In this document: one piece after another, positions 11,215-22,348 of the stretch | How the letters are laid out: each line of letters starts with the position of its first letter | Position numbering within the stretch: position 1 is the first letter of the stretch | From: Dipteronia dyeriana | Taxonomy: Eukaryota > Streptophyta > Magnoliopsida > Sapindales > Sapindaceae | Assembly (NCBI GenBank): GCA_032871835.1 | Contig: CM065303.1 | Coordinates: 21,082,001 to 21,146,000, forward strand | Length of the DNA stretch: 64,000 bases | Direction: 5' to 3' | Notes under the pieces: model-generated | Databases searched by the model: none | Told to the model about the DNA's origin: nothing | What the model saw: only the letters and a program-made list of their open reading frames with translations | Position numbers and translations under genes: made by a program

Positions 11215-12385
11215 TATCACCATAATATCATAATAAATTATCGATATTAAACACCAATATGAATAGTGCTTAGGGTACTTTTTTATTTTTAAAGCTATTT
11301 ATATAAGCTATATATTAAAATAAAGATTTCTATACCATATGTAATTTTGATGAAATTGGAAATATGTAATATATGAAGGGATAGTATCGGAAGAAAAGAT
11401 TTTAGATTGCATTTAATGCAATCCAGTGATTTGTAATTAAGTTAAAAGTCAGGATTTCTTACTTTTTATTTTAAGTTATTTTTTAGGATTTTTAAATTGT
11501 TTGATTACTTAAAAAATTAAACAAAACAACTTAATAATTCTAATTCAGATCTATTAATTTTTTAATGGAAAAAACAAACGACATAGGTCTATAACTTACA
11601 TATAAAAGCAAACATTTAGTTGTAAGATTCATTCATTCAATATTCAGGAAATAACATAATAAAAAAAGTCTCGATTCTTCTTTTCTTTCTTAACCTTTCT
11701 CCTTAATTTTTTATCACTTTCTTGAGAAAACCTAAACAAAAGGCTAGCAACGTTCCTCCGTAGGGATACATCTTTAAACTTGTTTTTTGTATATTCAGTT
11801 GAAATGTTTCCTACTTCTGTAACAAACTTTGCCGTATCATTGGCATGACAAGCAACAACTTTTGGTGCAGTCATCGGTTCATTGTTGAATGCTCTTCGGA
11901 GTAGGAATCCATATCTAACATATGGTGTGTTTGGGCCGATTGTTTTTTGCTGTGGATTTTTTTTTGCTTATTTTACCGGAAACCAGAGGCACATCTCTAA
12001 GTGATACAATGGATGAACAAGAGCGAAAAGAGTATTGTTCACAGCTAAAAGTTTTGTGTGGTTTTATTTTTAATTTTTATCTTGTATCTCGTTAATTAGT
12101 TGTGGACAATATAACTATGTAGTGCGGAGGCAATAATTATCAATTTGTATTGGGTTATCGATAGTTCTTGTTTTCAAATTCTGGATATTACACAATGTTA
12201 CAAAGATGTCTATAGCTCTCTGTTAACTTTTCTTGATACAAAAGAAAGAAAGATTTATTCAAATTAAGACAAACAAAACAAAACAAAGGTACACATACAT
12301 TTGGTTTATAACACTTTCAAGAACAAATTAACATGACAAGAGGAGCACCATAAACAGAATCTTATATGTTGTACTTAACAACATT
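11215..12385. other. AT-rich 3' flank of the PAL pseudogene with one unidentified ORF
   Basis: No recognisable gene. A minus-strand frame open from about 11935 to 11644 reads PYVRYGFLLRRAFNNEPMTAPK and onward to a Lys-rich tail, with a stop before an AT-rich stretch. Its amino-acid make-up is not that of a simple repeat, so it could be the last exon of a lost gene. I do not recognise the family. Confidence 0.4.
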
Positions 12386-15129
12386 CTAGCAGATAGGAAG
12401 AGGAGCACCATTCCAGTCCTTCAAGCAATCCAGCATAGGATCAATCAACTTCCCTGCAGACATTGCTGTGAACACTTTATCAAATTCTTCACCTGGTGAG
12501 ATATTTTTCTCACCTGTCAGATATTCAGCTCCCAGTTCTTCTCTCACATATTTGTACAACGGGTACGATCTGCTTTCCTTGATCCTATTTGGAATGGCCA
12601 GATTTCCGTTCTCGAATAAGGTTTTCGTGCTTTCTACTTCTTTGGGCAAATGGGTTTTGAGTTTTTTCTCAAATTTTCCAATTTTCTGGAAAATTGAAGT
12701 GCTTGAGTTCTTCTCAGCTTCTTCTCCGTTGATTAAGGCGTGTTCTACTAGGACAAGCCTTAGTTTTTGAATTAATGGGTAGGTTGTATTGCAAGGATCA
12801 TATATATATGAAAAGACATTTTCACGATCAACCACTTTGATCAAGTCCTCAACACCATTGGATTCCATGTTTAGGACACTCTTGGCCACTTGACAGATTG
12901 AGTTCTTCACGGTGTTCTTTAGGTTCTCCTCGAAATGCCTCAAGTCAATGGCTTGGCAAAGGGCAACCAAATAAGTAGAAGACATGAGTTTAGTATGTCA
13001 ACAGCTTCAGCTGTTTTTCTAGCAGAAATCAAGCCCAAAGAGTTCACACTTTGGTTGTGATTCTCTGTACTTTCTACATGGGTTGTAACAGGGTTGGCTA
13101 GATATTGGAGTTCAGAACAGTAACTAGCCATCGCAATTTCGGCACCCTTGAATCCATAGTCCAAGCTCGGATTCCAACCCCCTGAAAGATTAGGAGTCAA
13201 ACCTTTGTTGTACAAGTCATTGACAAGCTCAGTGAATTGAGCAAACATGAGTTTCCCAATCGAAGCAACCGCTATTCTGGTGTTGTCCATCGAAACACCA
13301 ATTGGGGTACCCTGGAAATTCCCTCCGTGCAATGCTATGTCCCTGGAAACATCAACAAGTGGGTTGTCATTCACAGAGTTGATCTCTCTTTCAATCATTT
13401 TGGTGGCAGCCCTGATCACTTCAATCTGGGGGCCGAGCCATTGGGGAGATGTTCTCATAGCGTATCTGTCTTGTTTTGGCTTCTTAAGAGCATCGATTTC
13501 ATGATACTTACGTGCGGCTTTAACTAAACCGCTTCCATCCAAAATGTGCTGCATGATAGCTGCAGCTTCAATCTGCCCTGGATGGTGCTTCAATTTATGT
13601 ATCAAGTGGTCTGTAAATTGAGGCTTTCCATTCAAAACTTCAGCAAAAATTGCTGCAAGAAGTTCCGAGAGGATGGCCAGTATATGTGTATCGAAAAGTA
13701 CCATTGCAGCCATGCCAGAACCAACTGATGTACCATTCACTAATGCTAGACCTCTGAGCATCGTTGGACCAACTCACTAATGTTATGGTTAAGTAACTTG
13801 GTGATGGCTTCCAGGATTTCAAACCTGACTGAGTAACCTTGTAAAAGGGTGTTGACCCTCACTAACATTGCTGTTCTTGTTGCAGGAGGAGGCAATGTGT
13901 GACAAGTCTCAGTGCCATTGCCAAAGATTCCAGCACAATGGTATCTGTATGTTAAATAAAAAAATTGATCAATAACTTCATTAGTCAATTAATATTCATT
14001 TATTGAATGATTTTACGTGAACAAGACAAATAATATATAACTAAAAGTACATGTTAAGGACAATATCAAACTTTTTCACTCTTTTAATTGATCAATTGGA
14101 ATGATATGTGGCTCCTTCTTCAAGTACTCTCTGTAATGCTTCAGATTTATTGCATTAAATACAACTGAATACTAAACACTCTCACAGTGTTATCACTGTT
14201 CTGTTTTCTGTTACATTTTCATTTTAAAAAAATTCAGACATTTTTCATGGGACGGAAATTTCAACAAAACACCCAAGAAACAGGCTTTTCTTTTTTATAC
14301 CAAACATCTATGAATCAGTGACACTTCAAGGAAGCCTGCAAATCACTTATCAGGATTTGTCGGATTCCAACACACCCTTATACATATCCAATACACATTT
14401 TTAAAGTATTCCGAATTATTATTTTTTAAATACATCAAGGATATGTTCTAATACCTATCAGATAGGATTTTTTATTTTATTTTTGAAATAGTTGTCATCG
14501 TACTTTTAATGATTATTGAGAATATAAATTCCAATGGTAAAAGTTTTTTTTTTTTTTTTTTTTGTTACGATTCACCAAAACCTTTAAATGAATTTTAAGA
14601 AGGCACATTCCTATCAAATAGGAAAATCGTTGATTGAATTTAGATAAGAAAATTCCTATCGGGTTCAACATGTACATTATCAAGCTGAACCCGATATTGA
14701 TTTCAATTATTAAAAAAATTAATTACTTACAAGGAGATTATAGATGATGCAAATAATAATTAAAATGTATATTGTATACCTTACAAGGTCGCTTTGAAGG
14801 GCATGACCCTGTTTGGTTCTCATGTGACAGGCTTCACCAAAACCAGTGGTGATACCATATGTATCTATGCCTCTTGCGATGCTTTCCATGACCCAATCAC
14901 TGCTAGCTTTGACCTGAGCTCTAACCCCCTCCGAGAGTTCCACCGTGGTCCCGGTCTCATAGTTTGCAATTGCAGTCACTTGACCTATCGTCAGGGTCTC
15001 GCCACCCAGCTTCACAACTCCCCTTCTATAGTCACACACCATGCGCTTTACCTCCTTGAGGTGGCTGCCTTTCAAGCTCTCTGCACCCCAGTTCATTGGG
15101 TCGCTATTTTGGTTTTGACAGAATTCCAT
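12386..15129 (-). pseudogene. PAL: Phenylalanine ammonia-lyase pseudogene lacking the MIO segment
   Basis: PAL removes ammonia from phenylalanine to give cinnamate, the entry step of phenylpropanoid synthesis. Exon 1 (15129-14780) starts [15 protein letters not shown] and ends after GHALQSDLV, with the intron inside an Arg codon, the usual PAL position. Exon 2 (13944-12386) starts [15 protein letters not shown] and ends NGAPLPIC, the typical PAL C-terminus. After LNHNI (near 13785) the sequence jumps to [13 protein letters not shown] (near 13750). About 57-65 residues are gone, including the Ala-Ser-Gly that forms the MIO cofactor, and the frame shifts at the join. A single-base deletion near 12985 (ILN instead of ILKLMSS) shifts frame again. 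About nine residues are missing near 12850, and SGGRNP reads SGGWNP. The start at 15129 is preferred over 15174 because it matches family N-termini. It cannot make active enzyme. Confidence 0.95.
13945..14779 (-). other. PAL intron (835 bp)
   Basis: Donor GTATAC follows exon 1 and the acceptor is ACATACAG before exon 2, splitting an Arg codon as in other plant PAL genes. It is AT-rich with a poly-T run at about 14546-14564. No gene or clear element lies in it. Confidence 0.85.
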
Positions 15130-15236
15130 AATTTTTTGGTGGGGGAGAGAAAATATGTTGCAAAAGTCTTTCAAAGTCTCTAAAGGAAATTTCTTAGTAG
15201 TGAGAATTTTTGTGTGTTAGTGACCTCAAAATCAGA

Positions 15237-15290
15237 AGATTAAATAGGGTTGGGGTGCTTTCTCTCTCTCTCTCTCCCTCTCTGCCGAAT
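15237..15290 (-). promoter_or_regulatory. Putative PAL core promoter
   Basis: On the minus strand a TATA-like CCCTATTTAATC (15237-15249) lies about 110 bp upstream of the ATG, preceded by CACCCCAACC, which resembles the AC elements of phenylpropanoid promoters. A GA-rich run (15258-15290) is just upstream. Spacing fits a promoter; activity is unknown. Confidence 0.4.
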
Positions 15291-15499
15291 GAAATTTGCC
15301 GAATTAGGTTACTTTTTGTATCCAATGCATATTTCTTTAATATGGCATAATTTTCCATGCATGTTTTTCTCCTGCATCATATCACCCTTGTTTCTCCTCC
15401 TTGTCCAATTTATATCCTATCCTATCTCTTCAATTTCCACGTCCGGATCTTCATAGAAGCAAACAAACATACTGTTGTGAATTGTTGTTTTTAAGTATT

Positions 15500-15582
15500 C
15501 AAAAAATTAATTACTAACAAGGAGATTATGATGCAAATAATAATTAAAATGTATACCTTATAAGGTCACTTTGAAGGGCATG
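15500..15582 (-). repeat. Duplicated fragment of the PAL exon 1/intron junction
   Basis: This stretch matches 14711-14806 in the same orientation, including aaggagattat, aataataattaaaatgtat and the exon end ggtcactttgaagggcatg. It holds roughly the last 26 bases of exon 1 and the first 60-70 of the intron. The rest of 15130-16006 holds nothing I recognise. Confidence 0.8.
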
Positions 15583-16006
15583 GAAAAATCTCTCTCATGC
15601 CCTAAAGGCCTCAATCTTCTTAGTGATTTAATAAATATGCAATGGAGAAGAATAACGTAAGAATATGAATTTGAAGCAGTAAAAATAATATTCATGACCA
15701 ACCTCATCGTAAAAGAACGAAAAGCACAGAAAAGGCCAGAAAAGATATTCGTATTCTAAAATCCTACTAAATATAAGAAATCGATCTACAAATTCAAGTA
15801 TGGATTTTCTTTAGAGTGATTCATATCGAATATGCAGCATAAATTAGCATATGTCGCATGCAGCATCATATTAGTGAAGTTAATGTGGTGATCAAACCAA
15901 AGCATATGAAAAAAGTGGCTGTTACATTTACATTATACAAGCATCCATATGTTGTTTGAAGCTTGGATTCACCCTTGCGAACTCGAATAGCTGAGACCAT
16001 GTGTCC

Positions 16007-16014
16007 ATTAAAGA
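16007..16014. repeat. Left TSD of the hAT element
   Basis: ATTAAAGA, identical to 20082-20089. Confidence 0.93.
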
Positions 16015-16030
16015 GAGGGATGCACGTTTG

Positions 16031-16258
16031 GGGATTGGGGATGGATATAGGTCCCCCCATCCCCATCCCCACTTCCCAAACCCTCCCCCCATCCCCCTCT
16101 ATTTCCCCATTCGGGGAAAATGAGGATGGGGGTGTTTGGGGGGATGGATATATGGAGGTGTTTGGGGGGAGGTATATCCATCCCCATCCCCAAATCCCTA
16201 TTTTCCCCGTTTTTCCCCATTTCCCCATATCCCCCGGTTCCCCATTCCCCCATTCCCA
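16031..16258. repeat. Left subterminal CCCCAT/GGGGA array of the hAT element
   Basis: Dense runs of ccccatcccc and gggga on both strands, often facing each other. The same make-up occurs at the right end (19841-20066). Subterminal motif clusters bind the transposase in Ac-type elements; here that role is inferred. Confidence 0.75.
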
Positions 16259-16683
16259 AATTTAACCAAAAATTATAAATTAAGCTAAAAAAAAACATTT
16301 CATTACAAATAAAAAATAAGAATGCATTACAAATTCAACATAAATTTTTTAAATAATTCAAAGTTTCGAATCAAGACAACTTCATAAAATGAAAAATCTC
16401 CGTTCTCCAATCTCCACCCAATTCACTTAAGCCTTTGTTGTGCCACTACAATCCGCAGCCTACAAACAACAGTACAAATGTACAATATAAGAAGATGATT
16501 AAATGAAGTGAACACATGATGACATGAATTTCTAAACAATAATCTATTATCTACCTCATTCACTTCATTATCATTGTCATCATCAACATCAATGTCACCA
16601 ACACCATTAATAGTATTACCTAAATAACAAAATAAAAGATGAAACAATTAAAAGTAATACAGTTATACAATTACAAAATTAAA

Positions 16684-18700
16684 TTAAATGCAATGTTTGA
16701 TGTTTACCATACCTTTTTTCCCGGTCCATAGCCAATTTTGGGTACACATAATTGCCTCCAAAGTTGATGGTAGAAGTCTATTACGTTGTGCACTTACAAT
16801 CCTACCACTAGTACTGAATGAGGACTCTGAAGCAACAGTCGAAATTGGAATAGCTAATATGTCTCTAGCAATCTTAGACATTATAGGATATATAATCCCA
16901 TTAAGCTTCCACCAACTCAAAACATCAAATTGACGACTCTCAGGTAAAGTTTTTTCTTCCAAGTAACAATCAAGTTCAGATTTTTCAATAGCATCAGTAC
17001 TTTCAGAGTTCCAAGAAAAGAAACTATCCAATGAATCCATCACATCAACATGATTAAATTATGAATTACAAATAGCCTTAATCTCTTTAGAACGTTTTTC
17101 ACCAACCTTTACTTGATACTCTAGAAATATTTCTTCACAAAGATTGCACACTTTTTTAACCTCAACTAAACCTTTATTTTCTCCATAAATGAGAGGAAAG
17201 AAATATTGAGGGAGTTTTAATTTAAATCTAGGATCCAAAAGGCTTGCCATAGCTAGCACCCCATGTACATCATTCCAATATCTATCAAACTTTTCCACCA
17301 TATTTGATGCCATGCTACTTATCTCAACACAACTAGAAGTTTCCCACATTCTCAATGATATTTTGATCTCACAAATTTTATGAAAGAAGACATTGCTTGT
17401 GGGATATTTTGTTCCGGAAAATATTTTCGTAACACTATAAAATATTTTCAATTTATCACACATTTCTTTAGCCAACTCCCAATCACTCTCTTCAATCCTA
17501 GTTTTATATTGAGACTCACGTTGGTTTAAACGATAAAACACTTCTTTATAATTCAAAGCAACACTAAGCATCAAATAAGTTGAGTTCCAACGGGTTTTAC
17601 AATCAAGCATTAACCTTTTCTCACAACCAATATTCAAAAAATTTGCAGCCTCCTCAAATTTCTCCAACCTTTTTGGGGTTGCCGTCCAAAAAGCAACACT
17701 ATCACGAATCCTTTCAATCCCAAATTCAATAACATCCAACCCATATTTCACAATCAAATTTAAAATATGTGCAGCTCATCGCATGTGAAACAAACGTCCA
17801 TTCATGATCAATGAACTAGGAGACAATCTACCTAACAATATATCAATCATGCTATTATTTATGGAACAGTTGTCTAGAGTCAATGTAGATAACTTCCTAT
17901 CAACATTCCAATCCAACAAACTATTCATTAATGCAATCGAAAGGTTTTTAGCATTGTGAGGGCATGGCACATACATAAACCTAACAAAGTAGATTTTAAA
18001 TAAATTAAGATCCAAAAAACAAACACATCAAACAATTATAACATATAAAATAACCACAAGTTTTATTACCTCAAAAGTCGACTCTGTAGTTGCCATGAAC
18101 TGTCAATGAAGTGTGACGTGACAGTCATGTAACCCCTCTTTTGATTGCTAGCTGTCCACATATCTGAAGTAATGGCAATCCTACCCGGAATCTTCCCCAA
18201 CATAGTCAATAAACTTGCTCTCTCTATCTCATACATAATCATAATATCCCTTCTAGCAGTAGTTCTACTTATGAGCTTAAATAATGGCTGCAGTGATCTA
18301 GTATAGTCTCTAAACCCCTCATGCTCAACCATTTTAAGAGGATAGTCATGCATCAAGATCATCCTAGACAGCTCATTCCTAGATACTTCATAATCAAATT
18401 GTTGAGCTGCTAAGGTAAGACAAGAACTCCCACTATTCCCTATTTCCCTTTTTCCTAACAAAAGACTTTGGTTCTGATATACCTCTATCGATCTTTGCCC
18501 AAACCTTATCTTACAAGTTTTTTGATGATCAATTAAACCCTTTGTACCTGACCCAACAACATATGCATGTTTGCAATACTTGCAAATAGCTTTTTCCTTA
18601 CCATTTACACTACCAAAATCATAATGTTCCTAAACAGTAAACCTAAACTTTCATTTTCGTTCAGTTACCTGGTCAGCAGAGCGAATTTGATTGCTGCTTA
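16684..18700 (-). pseudogene. hAT transposase with BED zinc finger, broken
   Basis: From the right: a BED-type finger near 18640-18500 with CKYCKHAY and DHQKTC, preceded by an in-frame TAG at 18630-18632. Then come 18461-18066 (AITSDMWTASNQKRGYMTVTSHFID, the RNase H-like core), 18015-17776 (LTLDNCSINN) and 17757-17059 (DCKTRWNSTYLML, DPRFKL). The last piece is 17043-16684, the hAT dimerisation region (WWKLN, ARDILAIPISTVASESSFSTSGRI, NRLLPSTLEAIM). An apparent intron or gap with AT-rich sequence lies near 18065-18015, and stops separate the other pieces. The enzyme would cut and paste the element using the TIRs. Confidence 0.88.
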
Positions 18701-19019
18701 CTTCAACATTAACCAAATTGTCCACGTTATTTGAGTTCACTTCTGGCTGAGAAGAAAATGAAAAAAAAAATACAGAAACAAAAACAAATAAGGCAACAAA
18801 CAATAGAGAATGTAAGAATGTTGTCAAGTTTGAATTCAGATGCTGGATTTTATATTTAAGATTAATTTATATAACCCCACTAAATTAAAATTAAGAATTC
18901 ATGACTGAACTAGTTGATAGTTTTGAAAAATCAAACCCTGAAATGAAATTAAACGAGAAAAATTAAAAAAAAAATTGAAATCTCTACCTTGTTTTTGTTT
19001 TTGCTTGTTTTGAGACATG

Positions 19020-19640
19020 ATGTGGAGATCGGAGAAAAGTAGCAGTTGGTGTCATCGAAGAATAAATGGTTGTTGAATGGAGCAACAGTTGGTGAAGATC
19101 TGAACTGAAATTGATCTGGAAGGAAGTGGCAGCTGGTCTCGTTTGAAAACAAGTGGTCGTCGAACGGAGCAGCAGTTGGTAAAGATCCGATGTAGCGAGT
19201 GGTCGTCGAACTGATGTAGCGAGAAGCAGCAGCTGGTGTTGTCGAAGAAGAAATGGTCATCGAACGGAGCAGCAGTTGTGGAAGATCTTAACTGAAACTG
19301 ATCTGGGGGGAAGCGGCAGCTGGTCTCGTCGGAAAAGAAATGGTCATCGAACGGAGCAGCAGTTGGGGAAGATCTGACTGAAACTGATGTAGTGAGAAGC
19401 AGCAGCTGGTGTTATCAGAGAAGGAATGGTCGTCGAACAGAGCAGCAGTTGGGGAAGATCTGAACTGAAACTGATCTGAAGGGAAACGACAGCTGGTCTC
19501 ATCGAAAAAGAAGTAATCGTTGATCGGAGCAACAATAGGTGAAGATCTGAACTGAAAATGATCTAGAGAGAAGCAGCAGCAGGTGTCGTCGGAGAAGGAG
19601 TGGTCGAAACAGAGAAGCAACTGGTCTCGTCGGACGGAGA
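19020..19640 (-). repeat. 87-bp minisatellite in the 5' part of the hAT element, about 7 copies
   Basis: The motif ggagcagcag (or a close form) recurs at 19079, 19166, 19266, 19353, 19439 and 19526, mostly 87 bp apart. As 87 is 29 codons, minus-strand frames stay open as 29-residue repeats containing RSSPTAAPFDDH and SCRFPSDQFQF. It lies between the transposase start and the right subterminal array. Whether it was ever translated is unknown. Confidence 0.85.
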
Positions 19641-19840
19641 AGCAGCCGGTGAAGGAGTGGTCGACTGGTCTTAGTCTGGTGACTCTGGTCCACTACTTGT
19701 CTTTGGTCGACGGTCTTAGGTTTTTAGGTTTTTAGGTTTATAGGGTTTAAAGGTTAAAAGATTCTTTATATATGTAGGGTTTGAAAGAATAAATAAATAA
19801 ATAATATATATATATATATATTTTAATTATATTTATATAA

Positions 19841-20066
19841 TTTGGGGGAAATGGGGAAATGGGGATCCCCATCCCCATCCCCATTTCAAATGTGGGGGAA
19901 ATGGGGATGGGGGGACCCCTCCCCATCCCCATCCCCATCCCCATCCCCATTTTAATTTGGGGATGATTTTCATCCCCATCCCCCCCCCCCCCCCCATTTC
20001 CCCATTTTCCCCAAAAGAAAATCCCCAAATGGGGATAGGGGTGCGGGGATTTGGGGCCTCGGGGAT
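19841..20066. repeat. Right subterminal CCCCAT/GGGGA array of the hAT element
   Basis: Tandem ccccat units (about 19920-19950), a C run at 19978-19995, and facing gggga units. It mirrors the left end. A TA/TAAA-rich stretch at 19790-19835 borders it. Confidence 0.75.
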
Positions 20067-20081
20067 TTTTGTGCATCTCTA

Positions 20082-20089
20082 ATTAAAGA
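20082..20089. repeat. Right TSD of the hAT element
   Basis: ATTAAAGA, identical to 16007-16014. Confidence 0.93.
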
Positions 20090-20449
20090 CGTTACCAACC
20101 TCCGATTCTTGCTGACCTCCGATCCTCATCGAACATAACGGTCGATGGTGGTAATAGCTTTGGTTTCACATCCCTCGAGGGACACGTGTCAATTCCAAGT
20201 TTGCTTAATTCATAATTATTGCCAACAGATGTGATATTGAAAACCGAAATTTAACTCAAAAATGTTCTGGGATCTCATGGAGCTCTATTATCATTTCAAT
20301 ATGGGTTCAAAATTTAATAACACTATTTAAGGGAGTTGTTGTGAAAATATCTCCACATTAATAATTCATGTTTAAAGGACACCAATTAAGGTGACCAGAC
20401 GAAAATACCCCGACATATTGAGATTCTATCGTTTTCAAAGTGAGAGTGA
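20090..20449. other. Intergenic stretch between hAT and MULE
   Basis: Nothing recognisable; AT-rich with no ORF of note. The left end of the MULE may lie in or just after this stretch, but I found no terminal inverted repeat. Confidence 0.4.
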
Positions 20450-21772
20450 AAAAGAGAGAGAGAAAGAAAGTGACGACAAGTAACCGGAAGTTAGAGACCA
20501 GTGGATTTTCTACTATTCACCAGATAATTTCCGATCGATAGAGGTAAGTTGAATTAGATTCTGATTTCGTTTTTGTTGTTGATAAGTTGTTGTGCATGTT
20601 TGATGAGTTTTGTGTTGATTTAAATGGTATATTAGGGTTGATTTGTCGATCTGAGAATGATTATGGGTTAGGTTAGGGTTTGAAATGAGGTAGAATATTT
20701 GTTGAAGAAGATGAATTTCTGGATTTCTGAGACTTTTTTAACAAGATCTGAGCTTTTTTTAAACATGTCCGAGCGTTTTTTTTAATGAACTTCGAGTTTT
20801 TTTTTGTATGGAAAATTAGGTTTTGTTTGTCCGAGCTTTTTTGTTTGGAATCCGAGCTTTTTTTGAGGAAAAATCGAGTTTTTTTTAATACGTCTGAGCT
20901 TTTTCATTTCAAATTCGAGCTTTTCTGAAACATGCCCAAGGTTTTTCTTTTGGAAAATTAGATTGGTTGAACTCTGAGTTTTTCTGTCAAAGCTCCGAGT
21001 TTTTTTGTTTCAACTCCGAGGTTTCTGAAACATGCCCGAGCTTTTTTCTTTTGGAAAATTAGGTTGGTTGAACTCCGAGCTTTTTTTTCAAACCTCCGAG
21101 CGTTTTTATCAAAGACTTAGGCCTAATCTTTTTTATCAAAGGCCCGAGCCTTATTTTCAATGGCTCGAGCTTTTTTTTCAATGGCCCGAGCTTTTATTTT
21201 TTCAATTGCTCGAGCTTTTTTTTTCAAAAGCCCGAGTTTTTTTTCCATAGGTCCGAGCTTTTTTATACTTTGTCCGAGCGTATTTCTTACAATTTTTGAG
21301 ACTTTTTGTGTTGTTTCTGAGCCTATTACAGTATACTTATGTATTGTTTCTGTGAAATTACAAATGAGGAATTGCTTGAAGGATTTGCTTAAAACTCTAG
21401 AGGGAGAATGGTACAAGGGCAAAAGCACTCTCCACGGCCATTTTGACGCCCTTGGTAGTATAGATGACACACTTAACCGGGTCCTTGAAGATTTTGCTGT
21501 TGATGACCAGCGTCGGTTCACGGAGTTGTGTTTAGGGCATTGCATGACCATGCATTCGCAGATGAATTTTTTAGGTGGCGTTATCCATCGGCTGCTTTTA
21601 CGGGAGTTACAACATGATGGGTGGACATATGAGATACGGTTCATGTTGGGGAATCATTCAGTGAGATTCTCGAAGGTAGAATTCTGTCTGATCACTGGAC
21701 TGCGGTTTAAAGTAGTGTCAGACACGACCCTGTATGCTAGCTTGGAGAATGGCATACAACAGCGATACTTTG
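20450..21772 (+). pseudogene. MULE Ulp1-like gene, 5' part with DUF1985 start
   Basis: A likely non-coding first exon ends at 20542 (gatagag/GTAAGTTG). A long intron holds the T-rich repeat array. The coding part probably starts at ATG 21364 (MRNCLKDLLKTLEGEW) and includes FMLGNHSVRFSKVEFCLITGLRF, the hallmark of DUF1985. The frame runs to QQRYF at 21770, where the Copia LTR begins. It continues at 35825 with IGADEVSFEELRVVMSLNEF. The Copia insertion is the first clear break. The protein's role in transposition is not known. Confidence 0.78.
20745..21300 (+). repeat. CCGAGC-T(6-9) repeat array in the MULE gene intron
   Basis: Some twenty loosely spaced units of tccgagc followed by 5-9 T, with variants ctgagc, ttcgag and cccgag and 10-30 bp spacers. 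It is not a strict tandem repeat. It lies in the predicted 5' intron, so ORFs seen across it (rows of ARAFF) are probably not real. Confidence 0.75.
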
Positions 21773-22300
21773 TGTTGGAACCCCGATCACCGGTCATGCA
21801 GCGGGAGTAAGGTTTTAAAATTTTTATACAGATCATAATCTGTATCTGGGATCAGTGAACTTTGGATCGTAAATATTTTTCAAAACTAATACATACAATA
21901 TGTAAACACAGGAAATTGAAATCGTTATAATCAGAACAAGAAAATCTTACCAACGTTTAGAGGCTCCTTCACTTTACAATATTCTCCTGTTTGAACCAAT
22001 CTTACCAACGTTTGACGACTCCTTCACTTTATGATGTGCTCCTGTCTGAACCACTTGATCTTCCTGGCTATCTCCCGGGACAGGTAATTGCGTGTAGGCG
22101 CGTCAGGATCTCAGGAATTTGAATGGAGGATGTAGAGAAATACTTGAAGAAACTCTTTCTTCTCAATTTGGTGTATTGATTTCACGCACACATAAATTGC
22201 ATCTTATGCAAAACTTATGCCTTTTATTTTTGCGTGTGTATTAGGTACATACCAAAACAAAAACAATTTTTTTTTCTCTTTATCTTCTTACGCCTGCACT

Positions 22301-22348
<48 letters not shown>

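Larger units (their letters stand above)
16015..20081 (-). mobile_element. hAT-superfamily DNA transposon, complete ends, decayed gene
   Basis: The perfect 8-bp direct repeat ATTAAAGA lies at 16007-16014 and 20082-20089, the TSD length of hAT elements. The ends are 11-bp terminal inverted repeats: GAGGGATGCAC at left, and TAGAGATGCAC at right when reversed. Inside lie CCCCAT-rich subterminal arrays, a minus-strand transposase with a BED zinc finger and C-terminal dimerisation region, and an 87-bp minisatellite. Length is 4067 bp. The transposase is broken, so the copy cannot move itself. Confidence 0.93.

Noticed and set aside
11010..11233. ORFs made of Tyr-Ile or Cys-Val repeats on both strands
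   Set aside because: They are translations of the (TA)n and (CA)n microsatellite. The same goes for 22217-22468 and 50399-50590.
12468..12770. Plus-strand ORFs over the PAL gene (also 13237-13728 and 14794-15183)
   Set aside because: They are shadows of the PAL coding strand with no independent support.
15866..16298. Gly/Pro-rich ORFs on both strands
   Set aside because: They are frames through the CCCCAT/GGGGA subterminal array of the hAT element; likewise 19747-20076.
21032..21250. Phe-rich ORF with ARAFF repeats
   Set aside because: It is a frame through the T-rich repeat array in a predicted intron.
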